Of a stretch of DNA of 30,193 nucleotides, positions 17,904 to 25,864 are shown piece after piece. The notes below the pieces were generated by a model. The model ran no database searches and had not been told where the DNA came from. It worked only from the letters and a program-made list of their open reading frames with translations. The stretch is taken from positions 4,943 to 35,135 of the IMG/VR virus record IMGVR_UViG_3300030106_004485; one strand, given 5' to 3'. This DNA comes from a virus. Position 1 is the stretch's first letter; each line of letters opens with the position of its first letter. Both the position numbers and the translations under genes were made by a program.

Positions 17904-18359
17904 ATGGAATCAATGTTGGAGATATTATTGGACCATGGGTCCTTGGGTCTGTTTGCCGCATTTCTTATTTGGCTTTATACAGACATGCAGAAGCGCATGG
18001 ATGCTTTAGTTGATCGTTTTCGTCAACAGTTAGAGAAGTCGAGAGCAGATCAAAAAAATGACGTTGAGGAATTGCGCAAAAGATATGATGCCGTTATTAA
18101 AGGCTATAACCAAGAGCGCTCCCAAGTTAGGACCAACATCAAAGAAAGAGTCCAGAAGGTCATGCAGGCTTGTGGTGTATTGGACAGTAAACTTACCGAC
18201 ATATTGATTCGTCAAGAGTCCTCCCAAGCCAACGTAGAGTCCGTGCGTAGTGACTTAAACGCATTAGTTGAAATTGTGAAGCAGATGCAGACAGAACAGC
18301 GCATGCGCGACCTTGCCAAAATGGCAGGCAGCGGCATGACAAATCCGCCCTCCAATTAG
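17904..18359 (+). CDS. Membrane-anchored coiled-coil protein
   Basis: A 151-residue protein. Residues 4-24 (MLEILLDHGSLGLFAAFLIW) form a single transmembrane segment; residues 30-140 are a long charged coiled coil (MDALVDRFRQQLEKSRADQK and on), ending in a short polar tail with P-P-S-N. The layout recalls phage inner-membrane proteins, including some i-spanins and injection-associated proteins, but there is no proof. No Shine-Dalgarno precedes the ATG; instead ACTATTTACAAC abuts it, similar to the sequence before 18382. First gene of the AT-rich right-hand region. Confidence 0.72.
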   Translation: MESMLEILLDHGSLGLFAAFLIWLYTDMQKRMDALVDRFRQQLEKSRADQKNDVEELRKRYDAVIKGYNQERSQVRTNIKERVQKVMQACGVLDSKLTDILIRQESSQANVESVRSDLNALVEIVKQMQTEQRMRDLAKMAGSGMTNPPSN

Positions 18360-18368
18360 CCCCGTTTG

Positions 18369-18382
18369 TACTATTTATAGTA
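18369..18382 (+). promoter_or_regulatory. TACTATTTATAGTA motif, copy 1
   Basis: A 14-nt near-palindrome ending in the A of the ATG at 18382. The identical 14-mer occurs at 27971-27984, upstream of the gene at 28006, and a relative (ACTATTTACAAC) abuts the ATG at 17904. It is a candidate late-type promoter -10 region, possibly giving leaderless transcripts here. There is no recognisable -35. Confidence 0.4.
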
Positions 18383-18531
18383 TGGAGATAGACGGCGACT
18401 TGGTAATGAGTAACTTTATTGCTCACATGAGCGATTTGGTTCTACTTATGTTTTGCGCTGCTGTAGCCGCCGCATTAATTGCGGGAGTGTTCTCTTATTT
18501 TGAACACTACAGGGGGTCCGATAGTGAATAG
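18382..18531 (+). CDS. 49-residue single-span membrane protein
   Basis: The ATG at 18382 directly follows TACTATTTATAGT and has no Shine-Dalgarno. The product M-E-I-D-G-D-L-V-M-S-N-F-I-A-H-M has a hydrophobic span (LVLLMFCAAVAAALIAGVF) and a polar end (EHYRGSDSE). The N-terminal D-G-D-L-V is only a chance similarity to the VGD family. The 3' end overlaps the next gene by 8 nt. Function unknown; small membrane proteins next to a coiled-coil membrane protein could be lysis-related. Confidence 0.6.
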   Translation: MEIDGDLVMSNFIAHMSDLVLLMFCAAVAAALIAGVFSYFEHYRGSDSE

Positions 18532-20113
18532 TATATTTGAACAATGGCGTCAGAACACTCTTGAAGAAGCAAGAGAAGATGATTTGAAGAAGAAATATGG
18601 TCCGCGCTTTTTGAATATCAAACGCTATATCGGCTCCTTTGAGCTAATGAACGATATGATTAAGTGGGTTAACGAAACTGACTATGATCAGTTCCAGCGC
18701 CGCTATACAAAAATAAAAAAACGTTCTGAGTTATTCCCAGGGGATGAGGGATATCTGGATTATGACGAAATGAAGGCCGCAGTAAGCCGTTTGCGCGGAG
18801 AAGGACGCCCGACATTCCGCAAAGATCGTCTTAAGTATCTCGACTGGATGCTTGGCCAAGTTGAGCTTTTTGCTAATCGCGTTGAACTACCCAATGCCGA
18901 AGGCAAGCATTCAACTCTCAGAGATCTTCAGGCTCTCGCCGACAAAGAAGCTGCGGAACTCACGGGCAATGCCATCCGAAGATATGTGGCTGATTACGTT
19001 AAGAACCCCGGGCCCAATATAAAGGCTTATGAGAGCGCGCTTAAAACTGTTAGTAATTTTCGTAATGGCCTCAAGAGCATGGTTGACGACTTTGACAAAA
19101 ATAAGCGAGCAATGAAAGAGAAAGATATTAATCGCTATGAAAATATGGGAACTCTTCGTGCTGCCTTAGACGCCGATGTCTATGAGCCGCGAATTGATAA
19201 GAGCATTGCTGGCTATGAGACACGAGTTCGCGAACAAGACGCAAGGTTCTTCGACCTTCCAAGGCCGTTCACAATGGTGCGTCCCTTGTCCACCAAGGCA
19301 TCTTGCGCCTATGGGTCGGGTAAGTGGTGTATCGCGCAAAAAGGCAACGAACATTTTGATGATTATACACAAAATAACGATATTGTGTTTTATATTGTGC
19401 AAGATCATTCGCAAAAGAAAGAGAGCAAGTATTCCATTATTACTTTTCAAGTTGTAAAAGATACCGATTTTGATGGCAATTATATTGACTGGAAGGTTGA
19501 GGGATATTGGGATTATCCGAATAGGTTTCACGACAACTTTGGTCGCTTAAGGTTTGAATATGGTGATGAAATCGTTGATAGTATGTTGAAGTTTATTGAT
19601 GATGATATGGAAAATTTTAGTGGCGAAAAGAAAGACGACGAAGAAAAAAATGCCGACATGGAGCCGGGGGCTCCAATGCAAGTTGATCGGGATGATGACT
19701 ATGATGCTCCTGGGCCTCGATTTCAAAATGCCGGCGAGCAATATGCGGATGATCGTGCTATGAGAGGTGGTGACTGGTATAGTGACGATGAGGAGCCCGT
19801 TCGCGAAAGCAAGAAACTCAAGTTGTCAATAAAAGTAAAATTTGTCGAAAAGAAGAAAAAGAAGGCGGGTACTGAATCAAGCAAAGAATCGTCTCTGCAT
19901 CATTGGTTCAAAAGAAAGGGTGCCAAAGGAAAGAAAAGTGGATGGGTTGATTGTAACGCTCCCGATGGAAAGGGTGGTTATAAAGCTTGTGGTCGCGAAT
20001 CGGGAGAGAAACGAAAAAAATATCCCGCATGTCGTCCTACTCCCGGGGCCTGTAAAGAACGAGGACGAGGTAAGAGTTGGGGCAAAAAAGCATCAAAGAG
20101 GAAAAAGAAATGA
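18524..20113 (+). CDS. WCI-domain protein with basic Cys/Lys C-terminal module, paralogue 1
   Basis: A 529-residue protein starting at GTG with GGGGG upstream, N-S-I-F-E-Q-W-R-Q-N-T-L-E-E-A-R-E-D-D-L-K-K-K-Y. The N-terminal block recurs in the gene at 20891. The middle (about residues 245-310) holds R-P-L-S-T-K-A-S-C-A-Y-G-S-G-K-W-C-I-A followed by F-D-D-Y-T and a Y-I-V-Q-D-H strand, conserved with the paralogue. An acidic region follows, then a Lys-rich beta tag (KLKLSIKVKFVEKKKKK) and a tail with H-H-W-F-K-R-K-G and paired Cys (VDCNAPDGKGGYKACGRESG) that I recall from marine phage and viral proteins (possibly DUF5872-like). Function unknown; nucleic-acid binding of the tail is plausible. 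Confidence 0.72.
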   Translation: MNSIFEQWRQNTLEEAREDDLKKKYGPRFLNIKRYIGSFELMNDMIKWVNETDYDQFQRRYTKIKKRSELFPGDEGYLDYDEMKAAVSRLRGEGRPTFRKDRLKYLDWMLGQVELFANRVELPNAEGKHSTLRDLQALADKEAAELTGNAIRRYVADYVKNPGPNIKAYESALKTVSNFRNGLKSMVDDFDKNKRAMKEKDINRYENMGTLRAALDADVYEPRIDKSIAGYETRVREQDARFFDLPRPFTMVRPLSTKASCAYGSGKWCIAQKGNEHFDDYTQNNDIVFYIVQDHSQKKESKYSIITFQVVKDTDFDGNYIDWKVEGYWDYPNRFHDNFGRLRFEYGDEIVDSMLKFIDDDMENFSGEKKDDEEKNADMEPGAPMQVDRDDDYDAPGPRFQNAGEQYADDRAMRGGDWYSDDEEPVRESKKLKLSIKVKFVEKKKKKAGTESSKESSLHHWFKRKGAKGKKSGWVDCNAPDGKGGYKACGRESGEKRKKYPACRPTPGACKERGRGKSWGKKASKRKKK

Positions 20114-20886
20114 ATATCACGCAAGATGAACTTGTTATAATCATCCGGGAGGAACTTGAGGCTGTCCTTGATGAGAAGAAGGGTTCCAAAAGACTTCGGA
20201 AGAAAAAAGCAAAAAAGAAAGCGAAGAAGAAGCTTGACCGCTGCGCTCGTATCGCAAAGCGCAAGTATAAGGTCTGGCCTTCGGCTTATGCTTCTGGTGC
20301 TGCCGTTAAGTGCCGTAAGGGCAAGATCTGGAAGGGTCTCAAAGAAGCAATGGACGAGGAGAACTTCCAGCCACATGACATGTATAATCCCGAAACTGGT
20401 GAAGAGAAAAGAGCCATGACATATGATGAACATATTCAGTTGGCCTCCCAAGGATTTACCCACATTGATCCCGAAGAATTAATAGACACGTTAGAAGATG
20501 AGGGAGGAGCCGCAGGGCTTAATGCCTTTGATGGAGAAGAAGAAGAGGTTGAAAAAGCTTTGGCCGGAATGCCTAATGTTCAAAAGCATGAAGATGGAGA
20601 TTATATTCTAACAGACGAGGAAGGCAAGGTTCTTGATGAGGCAGAATACCAAGGTCGCAAGGTGCCCCTTAACAAAAGAATGCGCGGAGACGTAAAGAAG
20701 TTCAAAGTCTATGTCAAAGGTTGCGCTAAAGATAAAGACAAGGTTACAAAGATTAACTTTGGAGACAAAAACATGAAAATCAAAAAGTCCAACCCAAAGA
20801 GAAGAAAGTCCTTTAGGGCTCGGCATAAATGTAAGACAGCGGATGATAAGTGTACGCCAAGATACTGGTCTTGCAAAGCATGGTGA
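20110..20886 (+). CDS. Protein with IITxDEL-type N-terminus and KVWPSAYASG Cys/Lys module
   Basis: A 258-residue protein whose ATG overlaps the previous stop (ATGA). It starts M-N-I-T-Q-D-E-L-V-I-I-I-R-E-E-L, an amphipathic helix also seen at 28006. A Lys-rich stretch leads to L-D-R-C-A-R-I-A-K-R-K-Y-K-V-W-P-S-A-Y-A-S-G and V-K-C-R-K-G-K-I-W, a motif I recall from marine phage proteins. An acidic middle follows, and the C-terminus reads F-G-D-K-N-M-K-I-K-K-S-N-P-K-R-R-K-S-F-R, then R-H-K-C, ending Y-W-S-C-K-A-W, a second phage-associated basic Cys module. Roles are not established; virion association or nucleic-acid binding is inferred. Confidence 0.72.
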   Translation: MNITQDELVIIIREELEAVLDEKKGSKRLRKKKAKKKAKKKLDRCARIAKRKYKVWPSAYASGAAVKCRKGKIWKGLKEAMDEENFQPHDMYNPETGEEKRAMTYDEHIQLASQGFTHIDPEELIDTLEDEGGAAGLNAFDGEEEEVEKALAGMPNVQKHEDGDYILTDEEGKVLDEAEYQGRKVPLNKRMRGDVKKFKVYVKGCAKDKDKVTKINFGDKNMKIKKSNPKRRKSFRARHKCKTADDKCTPRYWSCKAW

Positions 20887-20890
20887 TTAA

Positions 20891-23083
20891 ATGAAAGAAT
20901 TATTTGAAGCATGGAACCAACACCTCCTTGATGAGGCAAAAGAAGACGATCTCAAGAAGAAATACGAAAAGAAGATTGCGGGTTGGGTTATAAGTTTTTT
21001 AAACCGTTGGACTAACGAAACCGAAAAAGGTGTGTCTCTTCGCAAACAGAGACTTAAATATTTGCCGTGGATGTATAGAGAAGCAAGTCGTAATCCTAAT
21101 TTTGAATATGTTGAAGGACTTGATGATCAAGACGATTATAGCCGTGAGGGCGATATTGATATAGAAGAGGCCCAGCGTGACTGGATGATACTTTCCGATA
21201 GTATTGAAGACTTTATAAAGTACGGCTCAGCGTTGCCCAAAGATAAGCGAGATATCAATAGGCTTAAAGATATCATTGAACTAAAAGATCTAATATGGGA
21301 AAACGTTCTTCAAAAAAGAATTGACAAATCTCTTGCCGCTTGGCAAGCACTTGACAAAGAGGATACACTTTTAGGCAAGGTGTATGACAACAGGTATACT
21401 TTGATTAGACCTCTGACAAGAGAGGCCGCTGCTAGGTTTGGTTGCACAGCCGAGTGGTGTATCGGGCAAGGTGGCCCGATGTTTGATCAATACACAAGCG
21501 AAGGTAAGGTCTTTTATTATCTCCAAGACCATGCGCGCAAAAATACGGGAGACCCATATGAACAAATTACAATTGAATATGTTTATCCTCGTGGACACAT
21601 GGAGGAGCCCGTGATAAACCAAGTATGGGATCGATATAACAATTCTCATGATCAAGACTTTATCGATCCCGGTGGTGGATGGTATGAGGCCATGATGGAG
21701 ATGCATGGCGATGATATGATACTTAATCAGATGGTATTTGAAGCAGAGACATCAGCCGAAGGCAACCCTCCTCAGTCCCGAGAACTAATGAAATATGAGG
21801 ATGACGACCTGCTAAACGAAGAGATGGGTGTTAATGAAGACAACCTTGAGGTTACTTGGAATGGGTCATATGACGATGGCTATTTATATATCGGCGGGCG
21901 GGCAAAATGGAGAATCCCGATAAGGACTAGTTTTCAAATGAACCCACAGCCACGAGATGAGCGATACAATCTCGACTTAACTCATCCAAAGATTGTCGGT
22001 GATCAAGATACTAGAATGGACTTGGTAGATCTAGACGAAAAACTTGATGAGTTTGTTCAAGAAAACGCATACTTCTTCGCGGACGACACCGGGGATACTG
22101 ATGGTATTCTATCGCGAGATGAAAGTGATCCTGGTTATCTGTTCTTCTCATATAACATATATCTTGACGAGTCAGCATTTGATCACGAAGAACGATTACA
22201 AGATGAAATTGGACACATGGCATACCTGTTCAAAGACCACATGGAAGAATACACCGATCTTCTTGCCAACTTCTGTGTGTCTGAATTTCCTCAACTCTTT
22301 GACATTCAAACATTACAAAAAATTACAGACATGGCAGAGGAGCAACTTATTGGTCTTGATAACTTTTCCGTTGTTGAGTGGGACCGCGATAAGCCTCTTG
22401 AGGGTTTCCGTCTTACTTTAAAACAAGGCGAAATAACAATGCCGCTTAATTGGGCTGCTGGTGACATCCGCTTTCGCGACAAAGCCACGGCAAATGTAAT
22501 GGCCATGCCGCACACAGTAATGAGAATAGCTAGTGCTGCATACGACGCAATGAGACAGACAGCAGTTGATATATCCAACAAACACAACCTTCACCATGAA
22601 GGGGCAACTGAGCAGTTGTATAAGATTATTGGCTCTTTACATGACAAGGCTTTGGCTTTCTCTCAAAGACAATTACAGTTGGACTTTGGACCAGACTTTA
22701 AGCTACAGCCGCAAGTTGTAACCAAACTTGAAAAGTCACTACACTTCAGAGTTAATTGGAGTAATCCAAATACAAGAACTTTAGAAAAAAAATCTAACTC
22801 ACAAATGACAATGAATTACATCTTCAATCCCGATAAGAGCGAAGACTTTGCGGCTGCGGCTGCTTACATCAAATATATTGATCAAAACTTTGAGTATATT
22901 GTGAAAGAAATGAGAAACTGGTGTCTAGAGGCGCAAGACGATGTTAATCAGAAGATTGGCGAAATAGCAAACAATTTCCGAAGGGCAGCAGATGCTACTT
23001 TTAAAGACTATGGATATCCGACCGGTCTACAAGAATCAAAGAAACATAAAAAGTTTCGGTTCAAGGTCAGAAGAAGGTCTTAA
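20891..23083 (+). CDS. Large WCI-domain protein, paralogue 2
   Basis: A 730-residue protein, M-K-E-L-F-E-A-W-N-Q-H-L-L-D-E-A-K-E-D-D-L-K-K-K-Y, matching the start of the 18524 protein. The shared core at about 172-220 is R-P-L-T-R-E-A-A-A-R-F-G-C-T-A-E-W-C-I-G, then F-D-Q-Y-T and FYYLQDHARK. The C-terminal 450 residues, absent from the paralogue, are acidic with many aromatic residues, and end in a basic beta tag (ESKKHKKFRFKVRRRS). The ATG lies 4 nt after the previous stop, with GGTGATTAA as a weak site. Followed by a strong terminator. Size and position would suit a virion protein, but this is not shown. Confidence 0.72.
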   Translation: MKELFEAWNQHLLDEAKEDDLKKKYEKKIAGWVISFLNRWTNETEKGVSLRKQRLKYLPWMYREASRNPNFEYVEGLDDQDDYSREGDIDIEEAQRDWMILSDSIEDFIKYGSALPKDKRDINRLKDIIELKDLIWENVLQKRIDKSLAAWQALDKEDTLLGKVYDNRYTLIRPLTREAAARFGCTAEWCIGQGGPMFDQYTSEGKVFYYLQDHARKNTGDPYEQITIEYVYPRGHMEEPVINQVWDRYNNSHDQDFIDPGGGWYEAMMEMHGDDMILNQMVFEAETSAEGNPPQSRELMKYEDDDLLNEEMGVNEDNLEVTWNGSYDDGYLYIGGRAKWRIPIRTSFQMNPQPRDERYNLDLTHPKIVGDQDTRMDLVDLDEKLDEFVQENAYFFADDTGDTDGILSRDESDPGYLFFSYNIYLDESAFDHEERLQDEIGHMAYLFKDHMEEYTDLLANFCVSEFPQLFDIQTLQKITDMAEEQLIGLDNFSVVEWDRDKPLEGFRLTLKQGEITMPLNWAAGDIRFRDKATANVMAMPHTVMRIASAAYDAMRQTAVDISNKHNLHHEGATEQLYKIIGSLHDKALAFSQRQLQLDFGPDFKLQPQVVTKLEKSLHFRVNWSNPNTRTLEKKSNSQMTMNYIFNPDKSEDFAAAAAYIKYIDQNFEYIVKEMRNWCLEAQDDVNQKIGEIANNFRRAADATFKDYGYPTGLQESKKHKKFRFKVRRRS

Positions 23084-23095
23084 AAAATGAAAATG

Positions 23096-23125
23096 CCCTC
23101 CTATTTATCTTTAGGAGGGTTTTTT
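23096..23125 (+). terminator. Terminator whose right arm holds the next gene's Shine-Dalgarno
   Basis: Stem CCCTCCTA (23096-23103) and TAGGAGGG (23112-23119), 8-nt loop, then six T. This is a standard Rho-independent terminator for the 20891 gene. The AGGAGGG of the right arm is also the ribosome-binding site for the ATG at 23127, so any read-through transcript would hide the site in the hairpin. Confidence 0.88.
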
Positions 23126-23126
23126 A

Positions 23127-23711
23127 ATGTTTGGATTATTTCTTTCGCTTATGATGGGGTGTGTTGACAAGCCAACACCAAGGGATTCAGCGGAGATCGC
23201 TGACTCATCGGAGCCTGTTGAGGAGCTTGTTTCGTTTGATACCTGCTCATTCCGCATTGGGGAGAATATCTGTAACATTGAATCAGTTGATCAGAATGCA
23301 GATGTTTTTAATTTGTATTCTTATCACGGGAGGCCCATTGTTATTGACTTGTCAACAATGTGGTGTCCAGTGTGCCAAAGGGCTGCTCCATACGCTGAAC
23401 AATTTATGACAGATTGGGCAGATTATGATTTGCTTTGGGTCACTATTTTAATTGAAGATGAGTATGGTGACGATGTTGATGCTTCTGAATTAGCACAATG
23501 GTCCTTGGAACATGGCATTGTAGACTCACTGGTTGTTAAAGGCGGACGAAACATGCTTGACCTTGAGGGCCTCAATGGCTTCCCTGCAACGGGGTGGCCA
23601 ACATTTGTCTTTATTGACGAAAACCTACTTATATTCCACGGTGTCGGCGGGTGGTCTGAAGAATACGTTGAACAAAAATTAACTGAAATGTTGGCGTTAG
23701 GACCCGAATGA
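23127..23711 (+). CDS. Lipoprotein with thioredoxin-like (TlpA/redoxin) domain, CPVC active site
   Basis: A 194-residue lipoprotein. The leader M-F-G-L-F-L-S-L-M-M-G-C gives a lipobox ending at C12; it is very short and has no positive n-region. An acidic Pro/Ser linker follows (PTPRDSAEIADSSEPVEE). The thioredoxin-like domain has P-I-V-I-D-L-S-T-M-W-C80-P-V-C83, a cis-Pro segment (GWPTFVFID) and the usual strand order. Such proteins catalyse thiol-disulfide exchange on the periplasmic side. C-P-V-C is close to the C-P-x-C of TlpA/ResA types. Phage-encoded periplasmic redoxins are unusual. The start sits at the end of the terminator T-tract. Confidence 0.85.
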   Translation: MFGLFLSLMMGCVDKPTPRDSAEIADSSEPVEELVSFDTCSFRIGENICNIESVDQNADVFNLYSYHGRPIVIDLSTMWCPVCQRAAPYAEQFMTDWADYDLLWVTILIEDEYGDDVDASELAQWSLEHGIVDSLVVKGGRNMLDLEGLNGFPATGWPTFVFIDENLLIFHGVGGWSEEYVEQKLTEMLALGPE

Positions 23712-23721
23712 TGTGCTGCTC

Positions 23722-23745
23722 TCCTAGTTACTTTAGAGGGGGGCG
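23722..23745 (+). repeat. Hairpin overlapping the next Shine-Dalgarno
   Basis: CTCCTAGTTACTTTAGAGGGG: an imperfect stem (CTC-C-TA with TA-GAG) whose right arm runs into the GAGGGGGG that serves the GTG at 23751. Weaker than the 23096 hairpin but with the same arrangement, before the second lipoprotein gene. Confidence 0.4.
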
Positions 23746-23750
23746 CTAAT

Positions 23751-24734
23751 GTGTTTTATTTTATTATTCTTTTGTTCATGAGTTGCACCGATGCTTTGTT
23801 GTCTCAGACAATTGTGGAGGATCATTATATATATCCTTCCTATTATAACGTCTATATTGAGACAGATACGGCGATAGTAACAGAATATGTCGCAGATACA
23901 TCTGAAGAGTTTTATCCGATATGGGTCGACTCAGTTGTTCAACCTGCTATGTCAAATGGTATTGATATTATTTGGGTTATTGATCCATCTGGATCTATGA
24001 ATGATGATAGGCCAAGGATTTTAGCGGGCATCAATGCTATGATGGAAGCGTTGCCATTAAACGTTGCTTGGAGATTATCAATAATCTCTGGTGATGATAA
24101 TATTGCCTCTACAACAAGTGAGTTTCCTTTACTTCCTGGTGATGGTCCAACAGAAGCGCAACAAATGTATAGCTCAGCAATTTATGGATTTTTTGAAGAA
24201 GGGTTCGCAGCAGTTTACAATTACATAACCCAAAACCCTTTTTCGTCTTCGTGGATGAGAGATGACGCAGCGTTGCTTGTTGTTTTTGTTTCTGATGAGG
24301 ACGACCAAAGCAATATGTACCCCACAGCGTTAGATTTTTCTCTATGGTATGAGGGACTAAGAGATGGTGTGTATCTTGCTACAATAAATCATCTTGACCC
24401 CGCTACTAGCCTTTGTAATCTCAGAACTGTTGACATTGGGCATCGATATATGGAAGCAGCAAATTACTTTAATGGACAAATAATTGATATTTGCTCCAGT
24501 GATTGGTCTGCTGGTGTACAAGACGCAGCAGCGCAGGTTCAACCTTACACAAGTATGCAGCTTAGTCAAGAACCGGTGTACGATGATCAGATTTTCGTCT
24601 TTGTTGACGGTGCTGTCTGGACACATTGGTTATATGATGTGGGAGGTAACGAAGTTAAGTTTACTGTTGTGCCTCCCGAGGGTTCACTTATAGAGGTTGC
24701 ATACTATTATGACGACCAAGATACTGGAAACTGA
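23751..24734 (+). CDS. Lipoprotein with von Willebrand factor A domain
   Basis: A 327-residue protein starting at GTG (GAGGGGGG upstream; the ATG two bases earlier is out of frame and closes quickly). The short leader M-F-Y-F-I-I-L-L-F-M-S-C places the lipidated Cys at 12. The VWA domain begins about residue 70: I-D-I-I-W-V-I-D78-P-S80-G-S82-M is a complete DxSxS MIDAS motif, and L-L-V-V-F-V-S-D-E-D-D-Q-S near 180 is the later MIDAS strand. VWA lipoproteins mediate metal-dependent protein adhesion on the cell envelope. The S-D-E-D-D-Q-S form recalls myxobacterial and other delta-type VWA proteins, which may hint at the host, with low certainty. Confidence 0.82.
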   Translation: MFYFIILLFMSCTDALLSQTIVEDHYIYPSYYNVYIETDTAIVTEYVADTSEEFYPIWVDSVVQPAMSNGIDIIWVIDPSGSMNDDRPRILAGINAMMEALPLNVAWRLSIISGDDNIASTTSEFPLLPGDGPTEAQQMYSSAIYGFFEEGFAAVYNYITQNPFSSSWMRDDAALLVVFVSDEDDQSNMYPTALDFSLWYEGLRDGVYLATINHLDPATSLCNLRTVDIGHRYMEAANYFNGQIIDICSSDWSAGVQDAAAQVQPYTSMQLSQEPVYDDQIFVFVDGAVWTHWLYDVGGNEVKFTVVPPEGSLIEVAYYYDDQDTGN

Positions 24735-24747
24735 CTAGTTATCTTTG

Positions 24748-25002
24748 ATGAAGAAGATAAAAATAACCACAAAAAGTAAAAAGTGTGTCAAAAAAGAAGA
24801 AATTCGTAAAGTTGGCAAGAAGAAGTGGTGTCTCTATTCAAAAAAGAAAGGAAAAGACGGCAAAAGAAAGAATTTAGGTTGCTATTCCTCTCGCAAAGGG
24901 GCGGAGAAAAGAGAAAAACAAGTAAATTATTTTAAAAATGTAGATGAACGCTACAATATACCGCCAAGCACTAATGATGATGGTAAAGAATTAGGAAGGT
25001 AG
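24748..25002 (+). CDS. Small basic KWCLYSKK...NLGCYSSR protein
   Basis: An 84-residue, Lys-rich protein. It begins M-K-K-I-K-I-T-T-K-S-K-K-C, the alternating Lys/Ile tag, and then has K-K-W-C-L-Y-S-K-K, N-L-G-C-Y-S-S-R-K-G-A-E-K-R-E-K-Q-V-N-Y-F-K, a module I recall from marine phage proteins where it follows other domains. Three Cys may bind metal. The ribosome-binding site is poor. It lies 13 nt after the VWA lipoprotein gene and 7 nt before the Cys-rich gene. Function unknown. Confidence 0.7.
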   Translation: MKKIKITTKSKKCVKKEEIRKVGKKKWCLYSKKKGKDGKRKNLGCYSSRKGAEKREKQVNYFKNVDERYNIPPSTNDDGKELGR

Positions 25003-25009
25003 TCAATAA

Positions 25010-25864
25010 ATGCGCATTAAAATTAAAATCAAAAGAGCAAAAGACAAGATCATGAACATGATATGTCCCCCAGCGACACAGGATCTCGCTCTAAACACAA
25101 AGAATCGTGACGCAACAATCAAAGATTTTAATTATGGGCCCTTAAATGTTGATGAGCCGGCGGATTATTGGCAAAAAATAGCCGATTATTGGAACACTAC
25201 AGAGGAAGCTGCTAAAAAATCTGTTTGCGGCAACTGTGTGGCGTTTGATATATCTCCAAGAATGAAAGATTGTATGCCCGGTGATACATTTGATGAGGAT
25301 GGCGAACTGGGATACTGTTGGATGCATCAATTTAAGTGTCATTCTGCTAGGTCTTGTCACACATGGGCCAAGGGTGGACCAATTGCGAACGATTTAGAGT
25401 CTGCCAAGTGGCAAGAAAAGAACAGAGATCAAATTGAAGAACGATGTCAAAAAGGGTATAAGACGCATCCCACCAGAAAAACAAAAAAAATGTATGGTAA
25501 GACTTATCGTAATTGCATAAAGGCCGAAGGTGAAATACAAGAAGCGGATCCCAAAAAGGGCACAGGTAAAAAACCAAAAGGTTCTGGACGTAGACTGTAT
25601 ACTGACGAAAATCCCAAGGATACAGTAAGCGTCAAGTTCAAAACAGTGCAAGATATTAAAGATACGCTTTCCAAGGCGTCTTTTAAAAGCAAAAGCCACA
25701 AAAGGCAGTCCCAAATAATCAATCTTATACACCAAAGGGTAAGGGCTGCTTATCAGAATGCTAAAGACCCTGATACAAAAGCTAGGTTAAAACGAGCATA
25801 TGACTATGCCGAGGAGAGAAAGGAAGCATCAAAAAGAAAAACTAAAAAAATGAGGGAGAAATAA
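25010..25864 (+). CDS. Cys-rich CPPATQD-family phage protein
   Basis: A 284-residue protein. It starts with the basic beta tag M-R-I-K-I-K-I-K-R-A-K-D-K, then M-I-C-P-P-A-T-Q-D-L-A-L-N-T-K-N-R and Y-G-P-L-N-V-D-E-P. A Cys cluster follows: C-G-N-C-V-A-F, M-K-D-C, G-Y-C-W-M-H-Q-F-K-C, S-C-H-T-W. This order matches a family I remember from marine cyanophages and relatives (CPLATQDI ... YGPLNP ... CGNC ... SxRTC), function unknown; the Cys pattern could hold a metal or Fe-S centre. The C-terminal 100 residues are basic helices (KSKSHKRQSQIINLIHQRVR). The next gene starts at its last base (TAATG). Confidence 0.78.
   Translation: MRIKIKIKRAKDKIMNMICPPATQDLALNTKNRDATIKDFNYGPLNVDEPADYWQKIADYWNTTEEAAKKSVCGNCVAFDISPRMKDCMPGDTFDEDGELGYCWMHQFKCHSARSCHTWAKGGPIANDLESAKWQEKNRDQIEERCQKGYKTHPTRKTKKMYGKTYRNCIKAEGEIQEADPKKGTGKKPKGSGRRLYTDENPKDTVSVKFKTVQDIKDTLSKASFKSKSHKRQSQIINLIHQRVRAAYQNAKDPDTKARLKRAYDYAEERKEASKRKTKKMREK

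Noticed and set aside
18369-18382. T4-type late promoter TATAAATA on the minus strand
   Set aside because: The reverse complement of the motif contains TATAAATA, but no minus-strand gene lies downstream, so the plus-strand reading is preferred.
18382-18531. Membrane peptide as a VGD-family member because of D-G-D-L-V
   Set aside because: The rest of the peptide is a transmembrane segment, with none of the beta strands of the family.
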